Shown one piece after another: positions 1 to 6,844 of a stretch of 32,513 nucleotides of DNA. Under the pieces are notes generated by a model, which saw only the letters and a program-made list of their open reading frames with translations, searched no databases and was not told the origin of the DNA. This DNA comes from Thermoflexus hugenholtzii JAD2. Its GTDB lineage: Bacteria > Chloroflexota > Dehalococcoidia > UBA2979. Position 1 is the stretch's first letter; every line of letters begins with the position of its first letter. The position numbers and the translations under genes are program-made. Location of the stretch: positions 1-32,513 of the forward strand of contig CAMDBZ010000001.1 in the NCBI GenBank assembly GCA_945889565.1. The letters are read 5' to 3'.

Positions 1-1
1 C

Positions 2-142
2 CACCGCCTCGCGATGCTGGCGGCGGTGGCGGGGCTCCTCGCCGATGGAGCGTCGCAGGTGGGCGGCGCGGGCGCGGTGGGGGTGTCGTATCCTGACTTC
101 TGGGAGCAGCTCGCGCGCTTTGGCGCGCTCGCGGCGGGCTAG
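2..142 (+). CDS. aroA: 3-phosphoshikimate 1-carboxyvinyltransferase (EPSP synthase), C-terminal end
   Basis: This is the last 46 codons of a gene that begins before the window; the frame opened at base 2 ends at TAG 140-142. It starts HRLAM and carries SYPDFWEQL close to the C-terminus. Both match the end of EPSP synthase, where DHR(M/L)AM precedes the last alpha-beta unit and a (S/T)(Y/F)P(D/G)F(W/F)E motif closes the enzyme. EPSP synthase joins PEP to shikimate-3-phosphate on the way to chorismate. Chorismate is the substrate of the trp operon about 1.9 kb downstream, although remA and gmk lie between. The call rests on a short tail, but the motifs are characteristic. Confidence 0.85.
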   Translation, partial: HRLAMLAAVAGLLADGASQVGGAGAVGVSYPDFWEQLARFGALAAG

Positions 143-180
143 CCGGGCAATCAGGGAGCGCGCGGGACGGACTGCACCCG

Positions 181-477
181 GTGACGACGGAGCTCGTGCA
201 TGTGGGATTCGAGAATCAGCTCGCGCTGAGCCGCGTGGTCGCGGTCGCAACGCCGAGTGCGGCGCCACTGAAGCGGCTCGTGCAGCGGGGCAAGGAAGAG
301 CAGCACGTGATCGACCTGACCAGCGGCCGGCGCACGAAGGCGGTGGTGCTGCTGGACAACGACTGGGTGGCGCTGCTGGCGATCACCCCGGAGACGTTCG
401 CGGGGCGCGTCGCCGCACTCCGACGCGACGGAGGCCGTGACGGGAGCCGCGGGGACGGTGAGCGCGCTGCCAGCTGA
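181..477 (+). CDS. remA: RemA-family (DUF370) DNA-binding regulator
   Basis: A 98-residue protein starting at GTG. The core, roughly residues 5-78, contains HVGFENQLALSRVVAV, a SAAPLKRLVQ segment, GRRTKAVVLLDNDWV and ITPETFAGRV. These match the RemA/DUF370 family (known pattern: hVGFgN, SaPiKR, GRRTRAVIiMDs, pETvahR). In Bacillus RemA is a DNA-binding activator of matrix genes; its role in other phyla is poorly known. About 20 residues at the C-terminus have no family counterpart and overlap the gmk start by 41 nt. The remA-gmk pairing is a very common gene order, which supports both calls. GTG at 199 is a possible shorter start. Confidence 0.88.
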   Translation: MTTELVHVGFENQLALSRVVAVATPSAAPLKRLVQRGKEEQHVIDLTSGRRTKAVVLLDNDWVALLAITPETFAGRVAALRRDGGRDGSRGDGERAAS

Positions 478-1069
478 GGGCGACCCGCCGCCGCCGCTCG
501 TGGTGGTCCTGTCGGGGCCGTCGGGGGTGGGCAAAGACGCGGTGCTCGACCGGCTGCGCGGGCGCTTCGCGGTGCCCGTGACGATGACGACGCGGGCGCC
601 GCGCCTGGGCGAGCTGGACGGGCGCGACTACCTGTTCGTGGACGAGGCGGAGTTCGCGCGGCAGCTCGCCGCGGGGGAGCTGCTGGAGCACGCGCGAGTG
701 TACGAGCGGTCGTACGGCGTGCCGCGTGCGCAGCTGCGCGCGGCGCTCGCCTCCGGGGGCGATGTGGCGATGCGGGTCGACGTGCAGGGTGCGGCGACGC
801 TGCGCGCGCTGCTGCCGGCAGCGTTGTTCGTGTTCCTGGTGCCGGACGAGCCCTCGCGACTGGAGGCGCACCTGCGCGCGCGCGGCGCGGAGGACGGTGA
901 GGCACTGCGGCTACGGCTGGCGACGGCGGAGCGGGAGCTGGCGGAGCGCGTGCACTTCGACCATGTGCTGGTGAACGTCGAGGGCGACCTGGGGGGCACG
1001 GTCGAGGCGCTGCTCGTACTCGTGGAGGCGGAGCGGGCGCGGCCCGGACGGCTGCCGGTGGTGGTCTAG
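437..1069 (+). CDS. gmk: Guanylate kinase
   Basis: Guanylate kinase phosphorylates GMP to GDP with ATP. The 210-residue frame has a P-loop GPSGVGKD near residues 27-34, followed by TMTTRAPRLGELDGRDY, the GMP-binding stretch with T-x-R-x-P-R, and EFARQLAAGELLEHARVY (family: F...ge.fLE.a.y.g.yYGT). Its Y-G-V-P replaces the usual Y-G-T-P. The MRVDVQGA segment matches the family's DIDVQGA. Length is normal. The GTG at 437 lies only 2 nt after GGAGG and overlaps remA; GTG 458 is an alternative that would remove seven residues of a Pro/Ala-rich leader. rpoZ, which often follows gmk, is not seen here. Confidence 0.93.
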   Translation: MTGAAGTVSALPAEGDPPPPLVVVLSGPSGVGKDAVLDRLRGRFAVPVTMTTRAPRLGELDGRDYLFVDEAEFARQLAAGELLEHARVYERSYGVPRAQLRAALASGGDVAMRVDVQGAATLRALLPAALFVFLVPDEPSRLEAHLRARGAEDGEALRLRLATAERELAERVHFDHVLVNVEGDLGGTVEALLVLVEAERARPGRLPVVV

Positions 1070-1135
1070 CCGCCTGGGGGCGCCTCGGGGCGTCGGGGGG
1101 GGCCACAGCGCTTTCGTGACCGCGGGTGCCGCGAA

Positions 1136-1180
1136 CCATACCGGCATGGGGTATACTTTACCCATACCGGGGCAGGGTAT
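1136..1180. promoter_or_regulatory. Two tandem near-identical palindromes overlapping a TATACT hexamer
   Basis: Two 19-bp copies (1136-1154 and 1162-1180) agree at 15 of 19 positions. Each has the dyad ATACC-N7-GGTAT, and the two are spaced exactly 26 bp apart. A good -10 hexamer TATACT (1152-1157) overlaps the end of the first copy, and GGGTA-N5-TACCC forms a further dyad between them. Paired palindromes over a -10 element look like a repressor operator. GC-tract dyads flanked by AT recall CsoR/RcnR-family operators, but that is only resemblance and no such regulator gene is in the window. No convincing -35 box lies 16-18 bp upstream of the hexamer. Confidence 0.5.
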
Positions 1181-1215
1181 GCCTCCGGGAGCACCGTAGC
1201 CGCTGGCACGGCAGC

Positions 1216-1359
1216 ATGTCGAAGGGACCGAAATCGATGGAATCACGCCGCTACTACAGCCACCTGGTACTCGAGGGCCACAGGGGCGGCCCAAGCGCGT
1301 GCGAAGCCGCGCGCGACCTCGAGCGCGCCGTCGCGAAGACGCGCGTCACGACCGCGTAG
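1216..1359 (+). CDS. Possible small protein of unknown function
   Basis: A 47-codon ATG-TAG frame between gmk and the trp promoter, downstream of the paired palindromes. The product is basic and polar with SRRYYSHLVLEGHRG in the middle and no membrane segment. No family is recognised. There is no clear Shine-Dalgarno sequence before ATG 1216; a second ATG at 1237 is possible. GC-rich DNA yields short open frames by chance, so it may not be a gene. The rest of the 1070-1384 interval shows only the palindromes and G-rich sequence with no clear terminator. Confidence 0.25.
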   Translation: MSKGPKSMESRRYYSHLVLEGHRGGPSACEAARDLERAVAKTRVTTA

Positions 1360-1384
1360 TGGAGTTGCGCGACACTGCGCGGCG

Positions 1385-1413
1385 TTGACAGGCTGCGGGC
1401 GCGCGCCTAGCCT
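1385..1413 (+). promoter_or_regulatory. Sigma-70-type promoter of the trp operon
   Basis: A perfect -35 hexamer TTGACA (1385-1390) is followed after exactly 17 bp by TAGCCT (1408-1413), which keeps the key T-A and final T of the -10 consensus. Transcription would start near 1420, just upstream of the first recognisable T-box element. Its position ahead of a complete tRNA-Trp T-box makes it the likely main promoter of the trp operon. Confidence 0.75.
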
Positions 1414-1420
1414 CGAACGA

Positions 1421-1800
1421 GTCGGTTCGCAAGAGAGACGTCGAACGGGAGTAGTAGGCCGCACGAGCGGGGCATCCGGCGGGCAGCGCGAGCTGAGCAC
1501 CGAACGAGAGAGCCGGGGCAAGGTGGAAGCCCGGCGCCCGACGAGCAGCGGTTGAATGGACCCGGGAGTCCCGGCCTGAACCCGTCCCCTCCCCTCGGAG
1601 GGGCGCGGCAGTAGGCGTCGGCGGTGTGGGCGCCGTTATCCATGCCCAGGGGATCGCCTCGGCGCGCTCGCGTGTCGCGGCCGTCTCTGGATGAGCGCGT
1701 GGCTGGCTCCGTCCCGAGGGATGCCTCGAAGGATGGGGTCGGCGCGCGATACTGGGTGGCACCGCGAGGACCATCGCCCCAGGGCGGTGGTCCTCTTTCG
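1421..1800 (+). promoter_or_regulatory. T-box leader sensing tRNA-Trp
   Basis: The conserved T-box landmarks appear in order: GGAGTAGTA (1448-1456), AGAGAG (1507-1512), GGTGGAAG (1522-1529), GAA followed by the specifier TGG (1557-1559) and then AC, CTGAAC in the descending arm, and the T-box itself GGTGGCACCGCG (1755-1766). A strong terminator hairpin follows. TGG is the Trp codon. The TGGC of the T-box would pair with a tRNA 3' end GCCA, consistent with the G73 discriminator of bacterial tRNA-Trp. Known mechanism: uncharged tRNA binds specifier and T-box, the antiterminator forms, and transcription reads into the operon. Start and end are approximate because the stems were assigned by eye. 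Confidence 0.93.
1767..1800 (+). terminator. T-box intrinsic terminator
   Basis: Arms AGGACCATCGCCC (1767-1779) and GGGCGGTGGTCCT (1782-1794) pair along their length with one G-U, followed by CTTTCGTTAT. The stem begins directly after the T-box ACCGCG. This is the standard competing arrangement in which terminator and antiterminator cannot form together. The U-run is short, which is common in GC-rich genomes. Confidence 0.88.
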
Positions 1801-1832
1801 TTATGTAGCGCTTTCAGGATTGGCGGGGCACG

Positions 1833-1997
1833 ATGAACGACGCACGCTTCGAACCCAGCGCAACGAGCGCCCGCGGGACGGCGGCGACCGCATCGGCGCG
1901 CTGGTGGCGAGGCGCGGGCGAGCAGCGAGCGAGCATGTGCAGCGTCGCGCCGCCCGCCTCGATGGCAGGCGGGGCGGGGCAAGGAGCAAGGCCATGA
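1833..1997 (+). CDS. Possible trp leader peptide with tandem Trp codons
   Basis: A 54-codon frame starts at ATG 1833, 39 nt after the T-box terminator stem, and ends at TGA 1995-1997, overlapping the trpE ATG (1994) as ATGA. Codons 24 and 25 are TGG TGG (1902-1907; context ARWWRG), and no other Trp codon occurs. Tandem Trp codons in a short frame before trpE are typical of ribosome-mediated control. A second layer after a tRNA-Trp T-box has a known parallel in the Bacillus subtilis anti-TRAP operon. Cautions: the string ctggtgg is common in this DNA, third-position GC looks lower than in the neighbouring genes, the Shine-Dalgarno sequence is weak, and 54 codons is long for a leader peptide. 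Confidence 0.45.
   Translation: MNDARFEPSATSARGTAATASARWWRGAGEQRASMCSVAPPASMAGGAGQGARP
1950..1977 (+). promoter_or_regulatory. GC-rich hairpin just upstream of the trpE ribosome-binding site
   Basis: CCCGCCT (1953-1959) pairs perfectly with AGGCGGG (1967-1973) around a 7-nt loop. The stem extends outward by about three pairs with one bulged G and ends 3 nt before the trpE Shine-Dalgarno AAGGAG (1981-1986). The upstream stretch 1908-1919, directly after the tandem Trp codons, could instead pair with 1952-1961, so two mutually exclusive folds are possible. There is no U-run, so an effect on translation is more likely than termination. Confidence 0.4.
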
Positions 1998-3478
1998 CCA
2001 CCAACGCTACTGCCACCACGTACCGCCCATCGCTCGCGGAAGTGCGCGGCCTCGTGGGGCGGGGCAACGTGGTGCCGATCTACCGCGAGGTGCGCGCGGA
2101 CCTCGAGACGCCGGTGTCGGCGTTCCTGAAGGTCGCGCGCGGGGAGTACTCGTTCCTGCTCGAGTCGGTGGAGGGCGGGGAGCGGATGGGGCGCTACTCG
2201 TTCATCGGCACGGAGCCGTACCGCGTGCTGGTGGGCCGCCACGACGGCGGCGACCCGCTGGCCGAGGTCGAGCGCGAGCTGGCGCAATTCAGCTCCGTGC
2301 CGGCGTCGGGGTTGCCGCGCTTCCACGGCGGGGCGGTGGGGTACGTGGGTTACGAGGCGGTGCGCCACTTCGAGCCGCGCGTGGGGGCGCCGGAGCGCGA
2401 TGCGCTGGGCGTGCCGGAGTCCTGGCTGATGTTCGCGGATGCGCTGCTGGTGTTCGACCATGTGCTGCACACGATCAAGGTGGTGGCGCACGTGCGGCTG
2501 GACGGCGACATCGACGCGGCGTACGAGCGCGCGTGCTGGCAGATCGATCAGCTCGTCGGGCGGCTCGCGACGCCGCTGGCGGCGCTGCCGTACACGCCGT
2601 GCGCGGGGCCAACGGGGCGCGCGGTGCAATCGAACTGGACGCAGGAGGCGTTCATCGGCGCGGTGGAGCGCACGCAGCAGTACATCCGCGCGGGCGACAG
2701 CATCCAGGCGGTGATCTCGCAGCGCTTCTCGCGCGAGACGGGCGCGCACCCGTTCGAGGTGTACCGCTCGCTGCGCGCGATCAATCCGTCGCCGTACATG
2801 TACTACCTGCAGTTCGGCGACACGTACGTGGTGGGCGCGTCGCCGGAGCTGCTGGTGAAGGTGGAAGAGGGCAAGGTGGAGGTGCACCCGATCGCGGGGA
2901 CGCGCCCGCGCGGGGCGACGCCGCTGGAGGATGCGCGGCTGGGCGAGGAGCTGCGCCATGACCCGAAGGAGCTGGCGGAGCACGTGATGCTGCTGGACCT
3001 CGGGCGGAACGACGTCGGCCGGGTGTCGGCGCCGGGGTCCGTGGAGGTGACGCAGCAGTTCGACATCGAGCAGTACTCGCACGTGATGCACCTCGTGAGC
3101 CACGTGCAGGGGCGGCTGCGCGACGGCGTGAGTCCGTACGCGGCGCTGCGCTCGGCGTTTCCGGCAGGCACGGTGTCGGGCGCGCCGAAGATTCGCGCGA
3201 TGGAGATCGTCGCGGAGCTGGAGCCCGATCAGCGCGGGCCGTATGCCGGGGGCGTCGGCTTCTTCGATCTCTCGGGCAACGTCGAGATGTGCATCACGAT
3301 CCGCACGCTGGTGATGAAGGACGGCTGGGCGCACGTGCAGGCGGGCGCGGGCATCGTGTACGACTCGGTGCCGCAGCGGGAGTTCGAGGAGACGCAGCAC
3401 AAGGCGCGGGCGCTGCTCGCGGCGATCGACGACGCGGAGCGCGCCGAGGGCGCGCCGAGCGGGAGCCTGGGCTACTGA
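1994..3478 (+). CDS. trpE: Anthranilate synthase component I
   Basis: Converts chorismate to anthranilate with ammonia supplied by TrpG. The 494-residue protein has normal length. ATG 1994 follows AAGGAG by 7 nt; the frame is open further upstream, but that part lies in the T-box. The N-terminus has LLES in YSFLLESVEGG, the Trp feedback-binding motif of this family. The chorismate-binding domain shows IAGTRPRG, LLDLGRNDVGRV, FPAGTVSGAPKIRAMEIV and GGVGFF. The stop overlaps the next gene as TGATG, so translation is probably coupled. Expression should follow the upstream T-box and enzyme activity should be inhibited by Trp. Confidence 0.97.
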   Translation: MTTNATATTYRPSLAEVRGLVGRGNVVPIYREVRADLETPVSAFLKVARGEYSFLLESVEGGERMGRYSFIGTEPYRVLVGRHDGGDPLAEVERELAQFSSVPASGLPRFHGGAVGYVGYEAVRHFEPRVGAPERDALGVPESWLMFADALLVFDHVLHTIKVVAHVRLDGDIDAAYERACWQIDQLVGRLATPLAALPYTPCAGPTGRAVQSNWTQEAFIGAVERTQQYIRAGDSIQAVISQRFSRETGAHPFEVYRSLRAINPSPYMYYLQFGDTYVVGASPELLVKVEEGKVEVHPIAGTRPRGATPLEDARLGEELRHDPKELAEHVMLLDLGRNDVGRVSAPGSVEVTQQFDIEQYSHVMHLVSHVQGRLRDGVSPYAALRSAFPAGTVSGAPKIRAMEIVAELEPDQRGPYAGGVGFFDLSGNVEMCITIRTLVMKDGWAHVQAGAGIVYDSVPQREFEETQHKARALLAAIDDAERAEGAPSGSLGY

Positions 3479-4392
3479 TGACGTCGACGCCTGCGGCGGC
3501 GGTGGTGCGGCGCGCGGTGGTGGCGTCCGGCGTGCGCGTGCGGCGCGAGGACGGCGCGGTGCTGCTCGTGCGCGCGCCCGGCGGGGACGCGTGGTCGTTG
3601 CCGTGCCGCGCGGTGCCGGAGGACGAGACCGCCGAGGACGCGGCGCTGCGGCTGCTGCGCGAGGGGCTGCAGCTGCGCGTGGGTGCGATCCTGTTCGCGA
3701 CGACGCTGTCGATCGCGGACGCGGCGACCGACCTCGCGGTGAACGTGTTCGACGCGATTGGCTGGGACGGGGAGCCGCGCTACCGCGACGAGGAGTTCGC
3801 GGACGCGGGCTGGCTGCAGCCGGCGCGGCTCGGCAACGTCGATGTGCTGCCGGAGGTGACGGCGTGGCTGCGCAGCGAGATCGTGCAGCCGCCGTCCGAG
3901 GCGGACCGGGCGGCGATCGCTGCGGAGCTGGTGGAGGCGCGGCGCGCGCTGCTGGCGGCGTTCGACGCGATCGCGCCGCGCGCGCGCGCCACGACACTGG
4001 ACGGCGCGTGGGCGCCGTGCGACGTGCTGGAGCACGCGACGGCCGTCGAGCGGTACGAGCTGGCGGAGGCGCTGCGGCTCGCGGAGGAGCCGGGGGGCGC
4101 GTGGTGGCCGTGGAACGAGCGGCAAGGTGAGCTTGCGCGAGCGCAGCACCCACGGCCCGACCCGGACGAGGCGCGCGCGCGCGGCGACGCGTCGCACACA
4201 GAGACGCTGCGGGCGCTGCAGTGGCTGCCGCCGGAGCAGCTGGCGGTGCGCGGTACGGACCCCGCGGGCAGCACGGTGCTGCTGGAGGCGCGGCTGCGCG
4301 CGATCGCCGCGCACGACCTCGAGCATGCGGCGCAGCTGCGGGCGATGCGGGTGCGCGCGGAAGGAGACGCTGATGTTGCTGCTGATCGATAA
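3478..4392 (+). CDS. Degenerate Nudix domain fused to DinB-like domain
   Basis: A 304-residue protein between trpE and trpG, overlapping both (by 1 and 20 nt). Residues 10-130 look like a Nudix fold, but the box is damaged: after E50 the sequence is TAEDAALRLLREGLQLRV, so the canonical REUxEExGU reads RLLREGLQL. R58 and E62 remain, while two of the three core glutamates and the conserved glycines are lost. Residues 150-290 resemble the DinB/YfiT four-helix metal-binding fold: DVLEHA (His185), a middle His240, and HDLEHAAQL (His279, His283). Hydrolase activity of the first half is doubtful. The second half could bind metal, possibly as a thiol-dependent transferase. The function in Trp synthesis is unknown. 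ATG 3478 was chosen because the upstream frame lies inside trpE. Confidence 0.75.
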   Translation: MTSTPAAAVVRRAVVASGVRVRREDGAVLLVRAPGGDAWSLPCRAVPEDETAEDAALRLLREGLQLRVGAILFATTLSIADAATDLAVNVFDAIGWDGEPRYRDEEFADAGWLQPARLGNVDVLPEVTAWLRSEIVQPPSEADRAAIAAELVEARRALLAAFDAIAPRARATTLDGAWAPCDVLEHATAVERYELAEALRLAEEPGGAWWPWNERQGELARAQHPRPDPDEARARGDASHTETLRALQWLPPEQLAVRGTDPAGSTVLLEARLRAIAAHDLEHAAQLRAMRVRAEGDADVAADR

Positions 4393-4966
4393 CTACGACT
4401 CGTTCACGTACAACCTGTACCAGTACCTGTCGGAGCTGGGGGCGGATGTCGAGGTGTTTCGTAACGACCAGCTTGGGGTGGAGGACGCGCTGGCGATGGG
4501 GCCGGAGCAGATCGTGGTGTCGCCGGGGCCGTGCACGCCGGACGAGGCGGGCATCTCGGTGGAGCTGATCCGGGCAGCGGCGGGACGTGTGCCGCTGCTT
4601 GGGGTGTGCCTGGGGCACCAGGCGATCGGGCAGGCGTTCGGGGCGCTGGTGGTGCCGGCGGGCGAGATCATGCACGGCAAGACCTCCGCGGTGACGCACG
4701 ACGGGCGGGGGGTGTTCGCGGGGCTGCCGAACCCGTTCGAGGCGATTCGCTATCATTCGCTCGCGATCGCGCCGGAGTCCGTGCCGGCGGCGCTCGAGGT
4801 GTCGGCGCGCGCGGAGAGCGGGGTGATCATGGGCGTGCGGCACCGGACGTACGCCGTGGAGGGCGTGCAGTTCCACCCGGAGTCGATCATGACGAAGGTG
4901 GGCCACGATCTGCTGCGCAACTTCCTGGGCATGGAGCAGCCCGTGGCGAGCGGCCGCGGCGCGTGA
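4373..4966 (+). CDS. trpG: Anthranilate synthase component II (glutamine amidotransferase)
   Basis: A class I glutamine amidotransferase that delivers ammonia from glutamine to TrpE. The 197-residue protein opens with LLLIDNYDSFTYNL, has PGPCTPDEAG near 51-60, the nucleophile Cys79 in GVCLGHQAIGQAFG, and the catalytic His-Glu in QFHPESI near the C-terminus. ATG 4373 follows AAGGAG (4361-4366) and lies inside the end of the preceding gene; the longer upstream frame has no family similarity. In many bacteria TrpG doubles as PabA for folate; no pabB is seen here. Confidence 0.97.
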   Translation: MLLLIDNYDSFTYNLYQYLSELGADVEVFRNDQLGVEDALAMGPEQIVVSPGPCTPDEAGISVELIRAAAGRVPLLGVCLGHQAIGQAFGALVVPAGEIMHGKTSAVTHDGRGVFAGLPNPFEAIRYHSLAIAPESVPAALEVSARAESGVIMGVRHRTYAVEGVQFHPESIMTKVGHDLLRNFLGMEQPVASGRGA

Positions 4967-5991
4967 GCGCGATCCAGGCGGCGATCGCTGCGCTCGTGGA
5001 GGAGCGGCGCGACCTCAGCGAGGGCGAGGCCGCGGCGTGCATGGACGAGATCATGGGCGAGGGCGCGACGCCGGCGCAGTTCGGGGCGTTCGTGGTGGCG
5101 CTGCGACTCAAGGGCGAGAGCGTCGACGAGATCGTGGGGATGGCACGGGTGATGCGCGCGCGCGCGCTGCACGTCGAGGTGGCGGCGCGACCGCTGCTCG
5201 ACACGTGCGGTACGGGGGGCGACGCGAGCGGCACATTCAACGTGTCGACGGCGGCGGCGTTCGTGGCGGCGGCGGCGGGCGCGAAGGTGGCGAAGCACGG
5301 CAACCGCGCGATGACCTCGCAGTCGGGGTCGGCGGACCTGCTGGAGGCGCTGGGCGCGGAGATCGCGCTGGGACCGGAGGACGTGGCGCGCTGCATCGAG
5401 CGGACGGGCGTGGGGTTCATGTTCGCGCAGGCGTTCCACCCGGCGATGAAGTTCGCGGCGCCGCTGCGGCGGGAGCTGGGCGTGCGCACGGTGTTCAACA
5501 TCCTGGGGCCGCTGACGAACCCGGCGGGTGCGAACTGCCAGCTGCTGGGCGTGCCGAGCGAGGCGCTGGCGGCGAAGCTCGCGGCAGCGCTGGCGCGGCT
5601 GGGCACGCGGCACTCGCTCGTGGTGACGGCCGCTGACGGCATCGACGAGGTGTCGGTGTGCGGGCCGACGACGCTGTTCGAGGTGCGCGGCGACGAGGTG
5701 ACGCGGCGCACGATCACGCCGGGCGAGCTGGGGCTGCCGACGTACGCGGTTTCCGAGCTCGCGGGCGGGACGGCGGCGGAGAACGCGGCGACGCTGCGCG
5801 CGGTGCTCGCCGGGGACGGACCGGCGGCGCTACACGACTTCATCGTGGCGAACGCGGGCGCGGCGCTGTACGTGTGCGGGCTGGCGGCGACGCTCGTGCA
5901 GGGCGTCGACGCGGCACGGCTGACGATCGCGAGCGGGGACGCGGCGGCGCGCATCGGCGCGTTCGTCGAGGCGACGCGGCGTCGTGGCTAA
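4963..5991 (+). CDS. trpD: Anthranilate phosphoribosyltransferase
   Basis: Attaches the phosphoribosyl group of PRPP to anthranilate. The 342-residue enzyme has the PRPP-binding CGTGGD near residues 82-87, FNVSTAAAFVAAAAGAKVAKHGNRA, the SGSADLLEALG motif, the MFAQAFHPAMK anthranilate-site segment and TVFNILGPLTNPA. These are all standard for TrpD. GTG 4963 overlaps the trpG stop as GTGA, and the start matches the family N-terminus (helical segment ending LSEGEA). Separate trpG and trpD genes rather than a fusion. Confidence 0.97.
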   Translation: MSAIQAAIAALVEERRDLSEGEAAACMDEIMGEGATPAQFGAFVVALRLKGESVDEIVGMARVMRARALHVEVAARPLLDTCGTGGDASGTFNVSTAAAFVAAAAGAKVAKHGNRAMTSQSGSADLLEALGAEIALGPEDVARCIERTGVGFMFAQAFHPAMKFAAPLRRELGVRTVFNILGPLTNPAGANCQLLGVPSEALAAKLAAALARLGTRHSLVVTAADGIDEVSVCGPTTLFEVRGDEVTRRTITPGELGLPTYAVSELAGGTAAENAATLRAVLAGDGPAALHDFIVANAGAALYVCGLAATLVQGVDAARLTIASGDAAARIGAFVEATRRRG

Positions 5992-6844
5992 CGCGGGCGG
6001 GGTGCGCGCTACGGGGACGGTGCTCGATCGCATCGTTGCGGACCGCCGCCTGCGGCTGGCGGAAGATCGCCGCGCGACGCCGGAGGCGCGGCTCGCGGAG
6101 TTGCGCGCGGCGCTGCCTGGCGCGGGCGTCGACTTCGTGGCGCGGCTGCGGCACGGGCGCGCAGAAGCGCCCGCAGGCGCGCGGCTCAGACTCGTAGCGG
6201 AAGTGAAGCGCGCATCGCCCTCGAAGGGCGTGTTCGACGCGAACATCGACGCGGCGGCGCTGGCGTTGCGCTACGCGCACGCGGGCGCGGCGGCCGTGTC
6301 CGTGCTGACGGAGCCGACCTTCTTCGGCGGGTCGATCGCAGACCTGCGCGCGGCGCGCTGCGCGTTCGGCGCAGACGCGGAGCGGCCGGCGCTGCTGCGC
6401 AAGGACTTCGTGTTCGACGCGTACCAGGTGGCGGAGGCGCAGGCGCACGGCGCGGACGCGTTGCTGCTGATCGTGATGCTGCTGGAGCCGGCGGCGCTGC
6501 GCGAGCTGGTGGTGCTGGCGCGCGCGCATCAGCTCGAGCCGCTGGTGGAGGTGCACGACGCGGGGGAGCTCGAGGCGGCGCTCGCGGCGGGGGCGCGCGT
6601 GGTGGGCGTGAACAATCGCGACCTGCGCACGTTCGCGGAGGACCTGGGGACCACGGAGCGGCTCGCGGCGCTCGTGCCGCCGGAGGTGACGCTCGTCGCG
6701 GAGTCCGCGATCCGCGGGCCGGCGGACGCGCGGCGGATGGCAGACGCGGGCGCGCACGCGATCCTCGTGGGCGAGGCGCTCGTGCTTGCGCAGGACCTCG
6801 AGGCGGACGCGCGCGCGCTGATGCTGGGGGAGGCGGGCGCGTGA
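5984..6844 (+). CDS. trpC: Indole-3-glycerol phosphate synthase
   Basis: Closes the indole ring from carboxyphenylamino-deoxyribulose phosphate. A 286-residue (beta-alpha)8 barrel with VLDRIVADRR at the start, VAEVKRASPSKG (substrate Lys and Glu), VLTEPTFFGGS, LRKDFVFDAYQV (catalytic Lys), LVEVHD, VGVNNRDLRTF and ESAIRGPADARRM. Start GTG 5984 overlaps trpD by 8 nt; GTG 6002 is a possible shorter start. The protein is slightly longer than usual in the segment after residue 45, where GRAEAPAGARLR precedes the first strand. Separate from trpF, unlike the E. coli fusion. Confidence 0.96.
   Translation: MANAGGVRATGTVLDRIVADRRLRLAEDRRATPEARLAELRAALPGAGVDFVARLRHGRAEAPAGARLRLVAEVKRASPSKGVFDANIDAAALALRYAHAGAAAVSVLTEPTFFGGSIADLRAARCAFGADAERPALLRKDFVFDAYQVAEAQAHGADALLLIVMLLEPAALRELVVLARAHQLEPLVEVHDAGELEAALAAGARVVGVNNRDLRTFAEDLGTTERLAALVPPEVTLVAESAIRGPADARRMADAGAHAILVGEALVLAQDLEADARALMLGEAGA

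Noticed and set aside
1691..1993. A 101-codon upstream extension of the trpE frame
   Set aside because: It lies within the T-box and its terminator, has no TrpE similarity, and a good ribosome-binding site precedes ATG 1994.
1814..4906. A 1030-codon open frame on the minus strand opposite trpE to trpG
   Set aside because: Its product is Arg/Pro/His-rich low-complexity sequence typical of the antisense of GC-rich genes, and it runs through three well-supported genes and the T-box.
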